DNA of 64,000 nucleotides from Sphaerolaimus hirsutus (GCA_964036195.1 OZ038458.1:6138001-6202000); one strand, 5' to 3'; counted from the first letter of the stretch, positions 34,911-47,500 are shown. Numbers and translations: made by a program. Notes: generated by a model not told the origin, from the sequence alone.

Positions 34911-35114
34911 GCACACTAGTTGACACACATGTCAACTGGTTTGTGTCAACTCAGGCTTCTCAGAGCAAGCTTCTCGCAGAGCGATCTCCAAATGCACATG
35001 CAGCAATGTTGAAAAATAAATATCATGGCAAGTGCATTTGAGATCGCTGTGCGACACGTGATGCCGAAATTTGAGTTGACACACACCAGTTGACAAACGT
35101 GTCAACTAGTGTGC
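34911..35114. repeat. CACACTAGTTGACA-family MITE
   Basis: GCACACTAGTTGACACACATG at the left and GTGTCAACTAGTGTGC at the right are inverted; the inner arms carry TTTGAGATCGCT / AGCGATCTCCAAAT. Confidence 0.75.
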
Positions 35115-35851
35115 GGACCTCCAACAAGCATGCAGACTAAAGCAACTGCTGTGTGTCTTGTCTTAATCCCCGGTGGAAATAAATCGGCGGAAAATTGGGA
35201 TAATGGTTTGGGTTCAAAGGGGCTCCCGATTATGTTTTCTATTCCCGACTATATGGGTGGAAAAACACGACGCCATTTTTATTTATAAAAAACGAAACTC
35301 TTAATAAAAGCGAATACATTAAGAGTAATAGTTCTACTCATTACAGCTGCCCTTTTAAAAACGGTTTAGATGCTTCCATTTATAAAAAAAAACAACAGTT
35401 TAACAAACAAGCCCGAATTAGGTTCAGGTCGTACCCCAGATTGACGCCAATGGCATTTGAGATCACTTAATGGTTAATATGATACAAGAAAATAGGGTAT
35501 CAGTAAACAAAAACTGCGGATCGATAACTGAAATTGATTACCTATGTTGAGTGAAAATGATCAACTGTTTTCAAATTTAACTTTACACTCGATGAAAAAT
35601 GAAAGGCCCACACCCCACACAATATCTTTTTCAACCAATTAAAGAGAAGAATAGCGAACACGTTACTGAAATTGTGATAAAAACATCAGTGAAACCGGTA
35701 ATTTGTAAAATTTAGCAAAAATCAAGACAAAAAATGTCGCCATCATAAAAAAACCTATCCGACAGATTTCTTTTAATTTTTTTTATATTTACCCAACAGC
35801 TACACAGCCAACGCTATTCATGCTTTACCATCCCTATAAACATTTACTTAT
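35115..35851. other. Intergenic DNA, nothing recognised
   Basis: AT-rich with no open frame or repeat worth reporting. Confidence 0.3.
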
Positions 35852-36093
35852 TATACTCGGCGGACCGCAAAGTATGCGCCCAAAATTACTTATGTCTTGG
35901 TCGACAATGCGCGAGCAGGATACTTATGTACGCACTTTCATAAAAAGAAACTTATTTAGGCGGAGCCGCGTACAAGAAACGAATATTTTTTTCCCGAAAA
36001 GTTTTTTCTGTTCTCATTCTGATTTTATTAACGATGATGTCATGATGGAGTGTTTCCTTCAGAAAAATGCATAGCGTGCGGTCCGCCGAGTAT
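35852..36093. repeat. TACTCGGCGGAC-family MITE, type with GCAAAGTATGCGC ends
   Basis: TATACTCGGCGGACCGC and GCGGTCCGCCGAGTATG are inverted ends. The interior differs from the 193-bp type at 36400 and 39201. Confidence 0.7.
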
Positions 36094-36399
36094 GCTAATT
36101 CTATTCCTCCCAAAAAATACACCATTTTCCGGCAATGCAACCACACGATCCAACGGAAAAGTCTCGCAATCTGAAATGAGACCGGGAAACTTTTGACATG
36201 CGCCAGGCCCGCATTTCTTCCATGGGGCGGAAACGGAAAAAAACAGCTGAAAATAAATACACAACCACTGGCATCAATCAAAAAATCGGGAAGGAATGTC
36301 ATTATTCTTATCTAAAATTGGTTTGGATTTATAGAGCGAAAGGGAAATGGAATGAAAAGTCGTAAAACTAGACTCGGAAAAGCTGAGATTGGAATACAG

Positions 36400-36592
36400 T
36401 ATACTCGGCGGACATCACACTTAGTACGGAAACCTACCATAACCCATCTGAATGATGAACCGCAATTACAGAGTTTTTAATCATAATTATTTCATTTCCA
36501 CTATTGAAAAATTAATTACGAAATTTATCACAAGATTTTATTCATGAGATTATGGTAGGATTGTGCACATACTTTGCGGTCCGTCGAGTATA
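36400..36592. repeat. TACTCGGCGGAC-family MITE, 193 bp
   Basis: It runs from TATACTCGGCGGACATCAC to GCGGTCCGTCGAGTATA and contains GAAACCTACCATAACCC and its inverse ATGGTAGGATTGTGC. TA at both ends fits a Tc1/mariner-like target site. It is about 90 percent alike with the copy at 39201. Confidence 0.75.
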
Positions 36593-39200
36593 CAACCATG
36601 AATGTGGGCCCAACAAATGTTGCGCATGTAAACATAAACTTGGCTCATTTGCGGCGTGCTGCATGAAAGTGAAATGTTTGCTCGCTTGCAAACTATTTAA
36701 GCGGTGTTTGAACAAGCCAATGACAACATATGCGTATTCCAGGGAGACAACTAAGCCGTAGTATTTCATCGTTTCATCATTCCATATCACTTTAATGCTA
36801 AGCATAAATACATGGGAGAATATGTAAATGTATGAATTTAGAAGCTTACAAGTCCAAATACATCATAATCAGATAGTCGTCCACGGGTGAATGCTTCGTC
36901 ACATTTTGTGCCTATAACATTCAGTGCTTATGACACACCGAGCTGGCATTCTGACAGCGTAGCAGATGACATAGAGATCCAGTGACATATCTACAATGTG
37001 CGAATTACATCAATGACATGCGCATGAAAATGATCAGAATTGTGACTCCACCCTCCCAATTTTTTTGCATAATTTGCACACTGATATGATTGCATGCAAT
37101 TATTCTTAGTGTTGCTCAAATTCTACTTGGATACATGAGAAAGTCAACCTTTAGTCATTTATCACTGGTGGATGTAACAAAACACGTAGTGTCATAATGC
37201 CACCCCGGGATGTCATACACACTGAATGTTATAATCACAGAATGTCATTAGTAGCACGATCCATGCATTGATGCATGATGCACTTGCATAAAACTGATAA
37301 TTTCAAGCTTGCGCATACTGATGCCTCACATGATGGCAGGTAATGCGTGACCACAGCACATGGCGTGGCAAACCCCGTCAAATTCGCATGCGGTGACACA
37401 CTGCAAAATTGTTTCAGTCAAGAATTAATTCATGTGAGGCGGGACACATGCACATTGACTGATACCGCATTATCATGCAACAGACTGAGGTTATGTGTGA
37501 ATAACCTCAAACATTGCAACAGGACATACAGTTGAAATTGTACAATGAACGGAGTAAAAATACAGTTAAACATGTATTTTTCCTGTACCTACATTTTCCT
37601 CTTTCATGCATAGAATATAGAGCAGGAAAATACACGCGACTTACCCACTTAAGTACACAATGTTTACATACATACATGCTTCAGATCAATAACATATAGC
37701 AGGGATACATAGGCAGTGTCTTGTCAAGGAAACGCACAATGCTATGGCACTTTTTAAGCAGATCTGATTTGCAAGATTTTTATGCTTGTGGGTTTTTGGG
37801 GTTCGCATCTGTAGGATATCATTTTTCAGAGGGAGGAAAATTGTTGCAAAATAAAATGGTCTACTTTTTGTTTATGAAATAAATCCCCGGCAGTTTACGG
37901 GCGAGTTTATATCATCACACCAGAAACTTCACGCTGAGATAAAATCAGTAAGTTATTTCTAAACAGTGGAATAGATGTAATATTTAGCATGCAAAAAAAT
38001 TAAAGGCTGGATGTCAACGGATGTCCATGGAATAAACTAAGAATCCATAAAAATGTCATGAATATTCATGGAAGTATTTCATCACATGTGCTAAATGTAA
38101 AATCTATGTACTGAAACATGGGCACAGGTAATTTAGGTAGTTCAACAGCAGGTTCTAAATAGTCTACTAAATGTTCAGTAAGCATTCAAGTGGAAGCTTA
38201 AAGCGGAATTCTGAGCAGAAACCGTGCACATGCACATGGGATTAGCTTCAAATAATCTTCCAAGTGGAATAAATGCCAAATGCCCCGCTATATTGCTCCC
38301 AGTGATGTAATTTTAATTGCCCGACACAAATTGTCGGGCACCCCGATTATCGGGTATCCAAACTTTGACACTCGATGTTGCCAAAATGAAAACAGTGAAA
38401 ATGTTTTAAAGCAAATATAAACAAAAACTTTCAAGATGCCGTTTGGGCTACCCGAAAAATTGGGCTAGAACTTGATTGGAAATGATTGGAACTCCTAAAA
38501 GGCATTACATCCGCAGAAGAACATAAAAAAATCAATATAGAATTAAACCTTACATATTTAACATAAATCCACTCTTTTTGAAAGAAACCTGAAAAACGAG
38601 TGCAGAAAAAATGAATGATAAAACCATAGAAGACCACTCAAAAGGGCACAAGTGACACCCAAGCTTCAATTGTGTCGCTTCAAGAGAACTTAATGGATCA
38701 TTAGAAACAGAACATGACAAAACACAATGTTTCTGTAAAGTGACAGGCCCGAATGTGTTCTGACAAACATGCTTTTCATGCAAAAGAGTGGATAAAAACA
38801 GTTGTAAAAAATATTGGGCTTTGAAAATTGAATACAGAGGTTGCTCGGCGGTGCAGAAAATTTATGACAAATTGTTTTGGAAAACGAGTGCGTAACGGTT
38901 GGTGGTAAATTTTTTTAGAAGCGGCAGTTAAGCAGCAAATAAATAAAATATTTTTTTAGGTATTTTAAGGATGATATGTATCCGACGTTCAAACAAATTC
39001 AACCCTTCGCTCAACTGTATAAAGTTCGAAAATAATTTGACAACTGAACGGGTAATCTTTCCATACCTTTACCCTCCCACCCACTGTGATGCAATTAAAG
39101 TAAACTTGCACCAAAGAAAAGTGATCGAATATTGATGAACTATTGATCAACCCACCGAACCCCCAACAAACAAGATATCAAATATAAAACACCACATAAA
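36593..39200. other. 2.6 kb intergenic DNA without recognised features
   Basis: AT-rich sequence with only short frames and no inverted repeat, word tract or splice-supported exon. It is the longest stretch in the window without a recognisable transposon. Confidence 0.35.
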
Positions 39201-39393
39201 TATACTCGGCGGACATCACACTTGGTATGGAAACCTACCATAACCCATCTGAACAATGAACCAAAAATTATAGGTTTTTTCATCATAATATTTCGTTTTT
39301 ACTATGGAATAATTAATTACGAAAATTATCACAAGGTTTTATTCATAAAATTATGGTAGGATCCTGCGCATACTTTGCGGTCCGCCGAGTATA
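39201..39393. repeat. TACTCGGCGGAC-family MITE, 193 bp
   Basis: TATACTCGGCGGACATCAC at the left and GCGGTCCGCCGAGTATA at the right. It is the best-preserved copy of the family. Confidence 0.75.
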
Positions 39394-39469
39394 CTAATGA
39401 TAAAACAACAAACAGTTGTTTGTTGTTTTGTTGGAAAGAAAAACTCCAATAACAAACCGGTGCCTTTTC

Positions 39470-41791
39470 TCAACCACCAAGCGCCCCGGCCATTGGCCCC
39501 GCCCCCTCCGACTCCGCCCACTTTGCCAACAGCACTACAGCGACTTCCTTGCTCAGAAGTCTCGTCTGCTTGCCAATCAGTTCCCTGAATGGGCGGCATT
39601 TTGTTAAGCGACGAGTCGACTCAAATTTGGTAGAGTCTGGTTCGCTTCGTTGATTTTTTTTTGGAAGTGGGGGGTCTGAAAAGGTGGGTGGGATAATTTT
39701 TTGGGATCTAAGTTGTGGTAAAAAAGCGATGATTAATGGTGCGGGCGTCGGCACACCATGGCGCTTATGAGGCCGCAGGGCGGAACCTGGGGCCACTGTC
39801 ATGTTAAAGTGTCAAAAGTCATGTCAAATGACCGGTAGAAATTTTTTTTTCACGTTTTATATCACTCTAGACACTTTGCATGGCATTTAACAACGCCATC
39901 ACTCAGACGCCAATGCCAAATTGTGTCGATTACCCTCGCAAAAAGGGTCGACAAAAACAAACACCAAAGCACGCATGGTGTGATTGACTCACCAAAAAGG
40001 AGAGACAAGACCTAATGCAAGATCTTGACGGATCGCTCAAGTATTTCCGTTCGACGCTTGCCAACGATTCGTGCACAGCATTCTCGACTGTATAACGCCT
40101 GCGATAACGTAACTCAAACTGCGATACAGAAACGATGACACCGTTCGCAGACAAACATAAAAATATTTACGACCCACAACGCAAATACGACAAAAACAAT
40201 CGTACTCGCGCCATAGTTGTTAAAACGTATTTACTTTTACTCGATAAATACGTATACTCGAGTACAGGGGTCTCCAGGATTTTGGCAGAGTTGTTAGAAT
40301 TACTGAACTTTTTTAAAAGTATATGTAAACGTAAAGTATTTTTTTATACTCACCACCAAGTATAGAAAACGTAAAATACTTTTTTTTTACTCGTACGTAC
40401 GCGTAAATGTGGGTACTTTTATGTGAGTGTAGAAGCGACCGCTTTTCTTCAGGTATATAGGTAGTTTTAAGGTCTCTTTTTTATAGGAGATAAAAATCAT
40501 CGTTCTCCCGACTCGTTTACCACATCCATTGTCTCCACAACCATTTCGATTTGGTTGCGAATTTTGAAATTTTTAAAGGCACTACCCCCGCATATCTAAA
40601 ATATTCAATGGAACCACTTCTGTAAATACATAGCAGTGTAGTTACATTATAAATATGTCCCACATTGAATTTTCATAAATACATTTTCCGTACGCGTACG
40701 CTTTGAAAGTGTACGCATACAAGTGCGTACGGTATTTTTTTGAAAAGTATATGTAAATGTATTTACCGCGTACTCGCGTACGCGTATTTTTCGAGTAAAC
40801 GTACGTACCTTTTAACAACTCTGGATTTTGGCCCTCGCGGGGGCTGGATAGATAGCAAATTGCTCCTCCGGAGGGATAGATAGCTGAAAAAATTTTCTGG
40901 GGGGGGGGGGGCTGGGGGGGGCTTGGGGGTGGGCTGGGGGGGGCTTGGGGGGGGGCTGGCGGGGGCACAATATATAGGCTTTTTCAAGGTTAAGAAGGCA
41001 GAAAGGGGAAAAAATCGCTAAGAATCAGTTAAAAGTAGCCAAAAGTAGGTATAAAATGGCTAAAAATAGGTATATAACCATGTATATAGCCGGAAAGCAC
41101 GATTTTGAAGGTGAAAAACTATAAAAAGGTGCGAAAATTGGTGATTTTGAGCGAAAATAGGGGTAAAATTTCTCAAAAACCATTCCAGATAGATAGATAG
41201 CTGAGCGATTTGGGGGGGGGGGTCTTTGGGGGTAGTAGCCAAAAATTTTGCCTCGGGATAGATAGATAGCTGAGCGGCCTCCGGGATAGATAGATAGCTG
41301 GCCGATTTGGGGGGGGGGAGCCCCCCCCCTAGGAGACCCCTGCTCGAGTACTGAGTAAATATGTTTAAGTTTCCTCCAAAAGTTCCTGTACTATACTTAG
41401 TTCCTGTACGTATACTTTTTGAAAATACTCAAGAGTACAGAAAACGTATTTCTGACGAGCATCTTTATAGATCTTTTCAAGGCATGGAAAGTAAAAACGG
41501 TGAAAATGGATAAAATAGAGCAATAGGTAAAATTTCTAAAAAAACTCACCTGTACGTTTTACTCACGTTTACTCGTAAAATGAGTAAAAGAAAATGTGTA
41601 CTTCACGTTTTCTGCACTCAGGGATGAGAAAAATGAACACTTTACATTTACGTATACTTCGAAAAAGTTCGGAACTTTCAACAACTCTGACTCGCGCACG
41701 ACAGCAAATCGACCCGATCTTTTTTACCTGAAAAGGAATTTTCGCAGACTTTTCGCGTCGGCACGACTGCATTTGCCGCGCGACGGTTCAT
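39470..41791 (-). CDS. Doubtful two-exon gene, 76 residues
   Basis: Exon 41728-41791 starts with ATG and ends at TTTTCAG|GTAAAA in phase 1. Exon 39470-39636 follows an acceptor (GCGAACCAG) in the matching phase and runs to a TGA. The product is basic, with an amphipathic-looking segment (RELIGKQTRLLSKEVAVV, LLAKWAESEG) near the C-terminus. No family is recognised. The intron holds a triple-nested transposon stack (40212-41689) and a short frame at 39970-40111 that could be a further exon but does not fit the phase. It lies 786 bp downstream of EXOSC6 on the same strand. Chance is a real alternative. Confidence 0.25.
40265..41342. mobile_element. hAT-like element A, CAGGGGTCTC family, inside element C
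   Basis: CAGGGGTCTCCAGGAT and TAGGAGACCCCTG are the ends. A perfect 8-bp duplication CTCGAGTA lies at 40257-40264 and 41343-41350. It contains element B near its left end. Confidence 0.88.
40286..40823. mobile_element. hAT-like element B, CAGAGTTGTT family, inside element A
   Basis: CAGAGTTGTTAGAATTAC and CTTTTAACAACTCTG are the ends. A perfect 8-bp duplication GATTTTGG lies at 40278-40285 and 40824-40831. It is filled with CGTACGCGTA and GTAAACGTAAAGTATTTT words. It is the youngest of the three. Confidence 0.88.
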
Positions 41792-42237
41792 CCCGCCGCA
41801 GTGTAAAAAAACACTTTTAGCGAGAAAACCACCAAGATTGCTCGCCTCATTATACCTGCACACGTCGTTATTATGGCATCAAATGCGTGTACACCTGCGC
41901 GATTGAGGTGTGGCGCGTAAAAACTGAAATTTCGGGTTAAATTGCACCGGCAAAAATCGAATGTGGAGTAAAAAATAGTCACTTTGTGAGGCTGAGTTGG
42001 GTTCACAAAACCGGCATATTTTCAGCATGATTCATGACGCATTCAACATTTATTTTATTTAGTGAAACACACGCAACGAAGAAATGATCACGTATTTATG
42101 TACATAAAATTAGTGCGCCCTGCATTAGAAAAATCGTGAGTAGATTGAGATGAAGGCAAACCAACAATTTCCACGCCATTTACGTTCGCAATTTGCATTA
42201 ATTGAGCGCGGAAAGTATACGTGCGTGTGCGTATTGA

Positions 42238-42398
42238 CTGTATATCCTCGAATAAGTCCCCGGGAGAGGTATTGTTAGTCAGATATTTTTTTATGGGAGC
42301 TATTCGACAGAAGGAGTTATGTTTCCCTCACTCGGCTAACAGAGGTAGGTCATTCGAAGGGTTTTTTTCGAGGGGGACTTATTCGATGATTTACGGTA
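42238..42398. repeat. Short CCTCGAATAAGTCCCC fold-back
   Basis: TATATCCTCGAATAAGTCCC at the left and GGGACTTATTCGATGATTTA at the right, in the gap between EXOSC6 and the doubtful gene downstream. Confidence 0.65.
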
Positions 42399-42576
42399 CC
42401 TACCATTTCCAAATTCAACGGTACCGTAGAGGGATCTTAAATAAAAATGGAATGGATCAATGTCAAAAGAGTTAGGCCAAACATCGATCGAACATCGACG
42501 GTGATAACAAAAAACACACACACAAAACAAACAAACACATCACAGAACGAAAAAAGGCACAAAAGCCCCCCCCCCT

Positions 42577-45500
42577 TCAATCACCCCCGGCGCACCCCCT
42601 AGCTTCAACGAATTTTTCCGCCGCGGCAGCCATAGCGGGCCAAATCTGCCGCACGCAGACACTTTCAGCCAGCGCGGCCGCCTGCCTGGACATATCCATC
42701 GATACGCGACCCGTTATGTGCATCAAAGCTACCTGCGAGGAAAAACGGCTAGTGTACTGAAAGACCCCCCCCCCCCAAGTCACCGAGAATCCAAAAATAC
42801 CTGGTTGAGTGAGGGCATGTAGGCGAGCGTGACCCTGTCTGAAGATTCGTGCTGCTCGTGCTTGCCGCAGTCCACCTGCAGCTCGCCTTTGGGCGACACG
42901 TGCTGCGGCCGGTTAACACGCTATATCACGATACATGGTTGGCAATATATGCTTTATACATGTAATAAATTTACAATACTGAAAGCAGTGGCGCAGCCAG
43001 AATTGTTGAGCGGGGGGGGGGGGGTCGAGGCGGATTGTATACTGAGGTCGGCGAACGGGGGCTAAAATCAACCGAAAATGATAGCGTGATGGCGATGTTG
43101 GATATGTGGCGCTGTGCATTTGCAAAAAATTTGCGATCAACCTACAAAATTGCCATAGAAATGTACTATTCCCCTGCACCTTTTCTGTCTGGCCCAGTAA
43201 GGGGGGGGGCGACCGCCCCGCCCCCGCCTGCGCCTGCGCCACTGACTGAAAAATCTCCATAAATATTGAATATTTCAGTTTTACAAAAAATCAAATAACG
43301 TCTCCGAAGACGCACAGACATCGCACCGGGCATCAAAAACTTACTTAAAATCATCTGTTTTTAAACAGCCATAATGTCGAGAATCGTGGGGGTTCAAAAT
43401 ATAGGCATAGAAGGGAGGAAAAGGAGCAAAATCGCTAAAAGTAGGTGAAAAATAGCTAAAAATGGGTATATAAGGACATATAGTGCTAAAAATGGCAGAT
43501 ATTAGGCAGTTAGACTCATGAACTAGTGATTTTGGAGGTGAAAATAAACCCCTACTAAACCCCTGGTTTAAGGCTTAATCTTCCAAACTCTTTTTTTTTA
43601 AATCGCCACATTCCCAATTGACAAACAGACCACAGTGACGCAAGGCACCAAATCGTACAGCTCAATATTGGCATGGGCGAGCGCCCCAGAAGCGGCCACT
43701 ATCAAAGCTGACAGCGTGTTGCCATTATCCTCAATTACAGTGCTTGTGATATCGATGTTCGACCGGCGGTACATATCCTGAATGTCAAATTCAACTTTGT
43801 AATGTTCGTTTGTTCGCGGGGGTTCAATATATACCGTATATCCTCGAATAAGTTCTTCGGGGAGTTATTTTTTCGTCACAGTTTTTGAGGGGGAGTTATT
43901 CAAGGGTGGGGAGTTATTCAAGGGAAGGGAGTTATTTTTTCCTCATAACTTTCAGGAAAACTTGCATGTAGATAGGTGTGTATACACTGCGTAATACACA
44001 CTGGCTTTCGCTGCCGTATGCTAACATCCTTTGTATTTTTTGTCTCACACACTGCACTGCATTTGCATTTCGTTTTTTTCACTTGTTGCAGTATCCTCTT
44101 TACTCATCACAGAGGGGGAAGTTATTCAAGGTTGGGGAGTTATTCAAGGGGGGGGGGTTATTTTTTCGTCAATGTTTTTGAGGGGGAGTTATTCAAGGGT
44201 GGGGAGTTTTCAGGGGGGGTCTTATTCGAGGATATACGGTAGGGTTCTTCAGTGTGCAGAGGAAAAAGGAGAAAAATCGCTAAAAATAGGTAAAGTCCTA
44301 GAAATAGTCCTAGAACTAATTTGTGTTCGTGTCGTTCGTGGTCCTCGGAAACCTGCTTATAAATGAATATAAATAAATAAAATAATCACGTATGATAGCC
44401 AAAAATAGTTGGAAATAGGAAAATAATTCAGATGGACGCTAATGATTTTGAAGCCTGAAAAATCACGATTGCGATTTTGAACGTGTAAATCTATAAAATA
44501 AGGTATGAAAATTGGTAATGGCGGTGATTTACTGCTTTTACCATCCGGGGTTTGTTATTTTGCCAGCAAAATTTGAAGGGGGTTTATTCGAGGGGGGGGG
44601 GTTTCGTCAGAAGGATCGAAGTAAACTGTGGGCATTTGCGTACCCAAAATAGGTAATAAATGTGTCCAAACACGATACATTTGGACATAAAAACGTAGAT
44701 ATCTGCCTAGATAGACACAAACTGCCTATGTCTAGCTGCAATTAGTGATGGAATCACGCCATGGCGCTGGCGCCCTTTAATAGCGCCATTGGCGCTAGGT
44801 AATGGCGCCTGGCGGCATTGTTTTGGATGGCGCCGGAAATGTCGCCAAGATGGGTTTAGAAAAGCGCTATGGCGCTTTTGGTGCTCGGCGCTATTTTATC
44901 GTGACGCCAGGAAGAAAACGCGTTTTACAAACGGACAACAGTCCTGGCGCTTTTTACATCACTACCCAGGGGCCAGATTCAAGTAACGTGAGCGTGTCGG
45001 TCAGGCACCAAACTAGGTATTTTATCGAATTCGGGCCCTGTCGGGCACACGGAACTGACCATGCGGACTCCTACGTTTGTCACGGTTAACTGTTCCGCAC
45101 GAGACGGTGGTTGTGGTCCTTTATACTCCCAATAATCAGAAATAAATTAAAAAATCGAATCGACCAACCAATCTGACACTAGGCGACAAGGCGTCGACAA
45201 TCAACTGAGCCAGTTTTGTTTCAGGGGACGCGGCCGCGCTGACCGCGTCCGTGTTGGCCGCCGACCTGTGCAAGTCCGTCGAGCCGCAGAACGGCGCCAA
45301 GCGCACAGAGGCCTGGGAATGGCATGTGCGGTTTGGGGGATATTGGGCCCACATAGGGTTGGAAAAAAAACGTTTTTTTTTAACACGATGTTTAAAAAAA
45401 AAAACGTTTTTAAGAAAAACAACGTTTTTTTTAAAGCTCCCAGATATGACCTAGTGTCAACATATATAGGTATATCAGACACTGGCAATACTCTGTGATG

Positions 45501-47255
45501 TTAAATATGACCATATAATGGCTGTGGAGCCATGGGATAGCATTATAAGTGGTGATTTGTGTCAAAAATATCCATTTTTCATCGACATATCGTTCGTATA
45601 TCGCCTTATAGTCGAATGTTCGTGACTTCAGGTAAAGTTTGGCACGGAATGGTGATCAAACAAGGTTATAAAAGGAGGTTGTTATCTTGGGAGTGAAGTT
45701 ACACACTGTGGAGGTACATGGAAGCACATTACCTCAATATTATATATATTACAGCAACATATGTCGGCTTATTCACCCATGGTAGCACATAGAAATGGAT
45801 GTTTTGATACTAAAAATGCAACAAAACCAATGAAAACAACCACCAATGTCAATTTGTGTGCGAAATTGCGCGCTTGCGCGCAAAAATTTTGCAAAATACC
45901 TAGTGCTTAGTACTAAAAATTTCAGCTGATGTTTTTTTAAAAAAAAAACATTTCGGACGTCATGTTTTTTTTATAAAAAAAACGTTGTTTTTTAAAAAAA
46001 AACAACGTTTTTTTTATTAAAAACGTTTTAAAAAAAACATCGGCCAACCCTAGGCCCACACACACTAGTTGACATCGCAAATTCGCGTCAACTCAGTGTC
46101 AATTGAATAAAACAAGAAGTTTGTAAAAAGCATCACACTTAACAGGAACAATGAAAATGAAGTGTCATGATGTGAGATTAACTATGCTCTATCAGATAGA
46201 TAAGTTGAAATCACAGTATCACTTAAATTCAGTTGACATTTAGTTGACACGAATTCAGTTGACATCCAGTGTGTGGGGGCCCATTGAGCGCAGTGTTTAG
46301 TTAAATGCGTAACACGGGAAGATTAGATGGAATTTGCGATTGCGGGGTTCTGTTGGTAGTGTTCAAATTCTATGCACGTAAATGACGTCATCAGGTGCCA
46401 CCCCAGACCCTGTAAAAACCAGCTTTGCCAAGTGGCAGAGTAATCATGTAAAACGCCCTGTTAAAAGTCAAGTTTTTAATAAATTTTTTGACGTTTGACA
46501 TTTTACAGGGTCAGGCAGCGGCCCCTGGCACATGACCCTTCCACAAAAACTAGCTGCCCATGCTCACAGTTAGCACTGCGCCCCCGTCGCTCGCGGTGGA
46601 TTCTCTGCCGCTGTCCCGCGGCCCGTAACTGCGCACGGAAATGACTAAACAGTAGAAAATATACAAAAAAAACACGAAATCCGAAAGTTTCAACCACACA
46701 TACACGGAGCAGATGACTTTCGTTTTGCCCAATTCCACATAGCACGAGCCCTGGCCGCTGGTGGTGGGCCCCAAGCGGACGCCTGAAGTTTGTGGATTTA
46801 ACCCTGATTTAACGTAAAGTAGCTGTGACGCCCTAAATTACCGTTTTATTACTATGAAGTGATAAAATTAGGTATATAGTTGAAATTTGTTGGTGTACGT
46901 AAATAGATGCAACGAAGAGCTTACATATTCAAAGTTTCACAATTTGTTAAGTTATCGTTTCAACACATCTCAAACCATGACAAAAAACGGAATTTTTCGA
47001 TCACCAAATTAACTTCACGGCGTTTCTACATCACTAGTAGATAGTAGATGTGGGATGAAATGGCACAAGCAATCACCAGAAATAAACCCTCAGGCAGAGT
47101 CACAAATCCTTACTCCAATTGAACCAAGATCACTCACAAACAGTTCTGGCGACATCACTCGGCTGTTTTCGCTCATGTTTCTTTACGTCCGATGCAGGGA
47201 TGAAATATTCCACTGGCACACTGTCGATCGGTTTATCTTTTACATAAGCGTCCAT
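42577..47255 (-). CDS. EXOSC6: Exosome component MTR3/EXOSC6, 7 exons
   Basis: This is an RNase PH-fold subunit of the RNA exosome core ring, acting in 3'-5' RNA processing and decay in nucleus and cytoplasm. Animal ring subunits of this type are not catalytic. Exons are 47138-47255, 46704-46782, 46568-46628, 45169-45312, 43640-43777, 42801-42902 and 42577-42732. All six junctions have GT..AG and agree in phase, giving 265 residues against about 272 in human. Recognisable parts are SGQGSCYVELGKTKVICSVY, RLAPF, the ring-fold strand NIDITSTVIEDNG, SALIVAASGALAHANIELYD, DLVPC and LAYMPSLNQVALMHITG. Introns carry a hAT-like element (45354-46052) and fold-backs. It starts 508 bp downstream of the PPIL4 stop on the same strand; CCAG lies 4 bp before the ATG. 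Confidence 0.88.
42986..43244. mobile_element. hAT-like element, CAGTGGCGCAGCC ends, in EXOSC6 intron
   Basis: CAGTGGCGCAGCCAG and CGCCTGCGCCACTG are imperfectly inverted, and the flanks ACTGAAAG / ACTGAAAA form an 8-bp duplication with one change (42978-42985, 43245-43252). Confidence 0.8.
43380..43560. repeat. Fragment of CAGGGGTCTC-family element in EXOSC6 intron
   Basis: The segment GGTTCAAAATATAGGC, GAGCAAAATCGCTAAAAG, GAACTAGTGATTTTGG and the terminal CTACTAAACCCCTG match the interior and one end of the family. Confidence 0.5.
43832..44241. repeat. CCTCGAATAAG fold-back in EXOSC6 intron
   Basis: TACCGTATATCCTCGAATAAG at the left and CTTATTCGAGGATATACGGTA at the right. The arms contain GGGGGAGTTATTCAAGG units. 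Confidence 0.75.
44743..44965. repeat. GGCGCC-word tract in EXOSC6 intron
   Basis: It opens TAGTGATGGAATCACG and is filled with TGGCGCC/GGCGCCA words, ending near TTTTACATCACTA. The ends look like a hAT-type pair (TAGTGATG / CATCACTA), but the flanks do not match. Confidence 0.5.
45354..46052. mobile_element. hAT-like element, TAGGGTTGGAAAAA family, filled with AAAACGTTTTTT
   Basis: TAGGGTTGGAAAAAAAACG and ACATCGGCCAACCCTA are the ends. A perfect 8-bp duplication GGCCCACA lies at 45346-45353 and 46053-46060. It entered the left edge of an older CACACTAGTTGACA element. The core carries GCGCGCTTGCGCGCAAAAAT. Confidence 0.87.
46055..46276. repeat. CACACTAGTTGACA-family MITE
   Basis: CCCACACACACTAGTTGACA at the left and TTGACATCCAGTGTGTGGG at the right are inverted. 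Confidence 0.65.
46395..46528. repeat. CCCTGTAAAATGTCA-family MITE, short
   Basis: TGCCACCCCAGACCCTGTAAA at the left and TTTTACAGGGTCAGGCAGCGG at the right, in the EXOSC6 intron between exons 3 and 4. Confidence 0.6.
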
Positions 47256-47407
47256 GTTACTGGACTTTTTGCGCTTGTGTTATTCGGCGCCGTTGTTAAA
47301 CCACTTTGAAAAGTACACGCAACGCAGACAGATACACATTTACATGCACATGATGTAAACGAAGACAGTAACTTTTGTCGTGGACACGCCACATCAGATT
47401 TCAGACA

Positions 47408-47500
47408 TACAGTACTTCCTCGAAATACCCCCCCCAGGGGTTTATTTTTTCAGAGTAAAAATTTTGGGGAGGGTATTCCGAGGGGGGGCTTATTATTATG
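47408..47500. repeat. Fragment of CCTCGAAATACCCCC element between PPIL4 and EXOSC6
   Basis: CTTCCTCGAAATACCCCCCC at the left and GGTATTCCGAGGGGGGGC at the right; the outer ends are eroded. Confidence 0.5.

Larger units (their letters stand above)
40212..41689. mobile_element. hAT-like element C, CAxAGTTGTTAAAA family, outermost of three nested insertions
   Basis: CATAGTTGTTAAAACGT and AACTTTCAACAACTCTG are inverted ends. A perfect 8-bp duplication ACTCGCGC lies at 40204-40211 and 41690-41697. The words TACGTATACTCGAG and ACGTTTACTCGTAAAA fill it. It contains element A. Confidence 0.85.

Noticed and set aside
35952-36302. Minus-strand frame of 116 codons with a second open frame containing KKCGPGACQKFPG
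   Set aside because: Two frames are open at once, the frame runs into the MITE at 35852-36093, and no convincing partner exon was found. The upstream CTATAAAT is not enough.
39930-40136. Minus-strand frame (RYTVENAVHESLASVERKYL) with a good donor TTTTTG|GTGAGT
   Set aside because: It reads like an exon, but its phase fits neither neighbouring candidate exon; not enough to place it in a gene.
45136-45454. Plus-strand frame with acceptor-like TTTGTTTCAG at 45215-45224
   Set aside because: The minus strand here is exon 4 of EXOSC6, which joins in phase at both ends; the plus-strand frame is its shadow.
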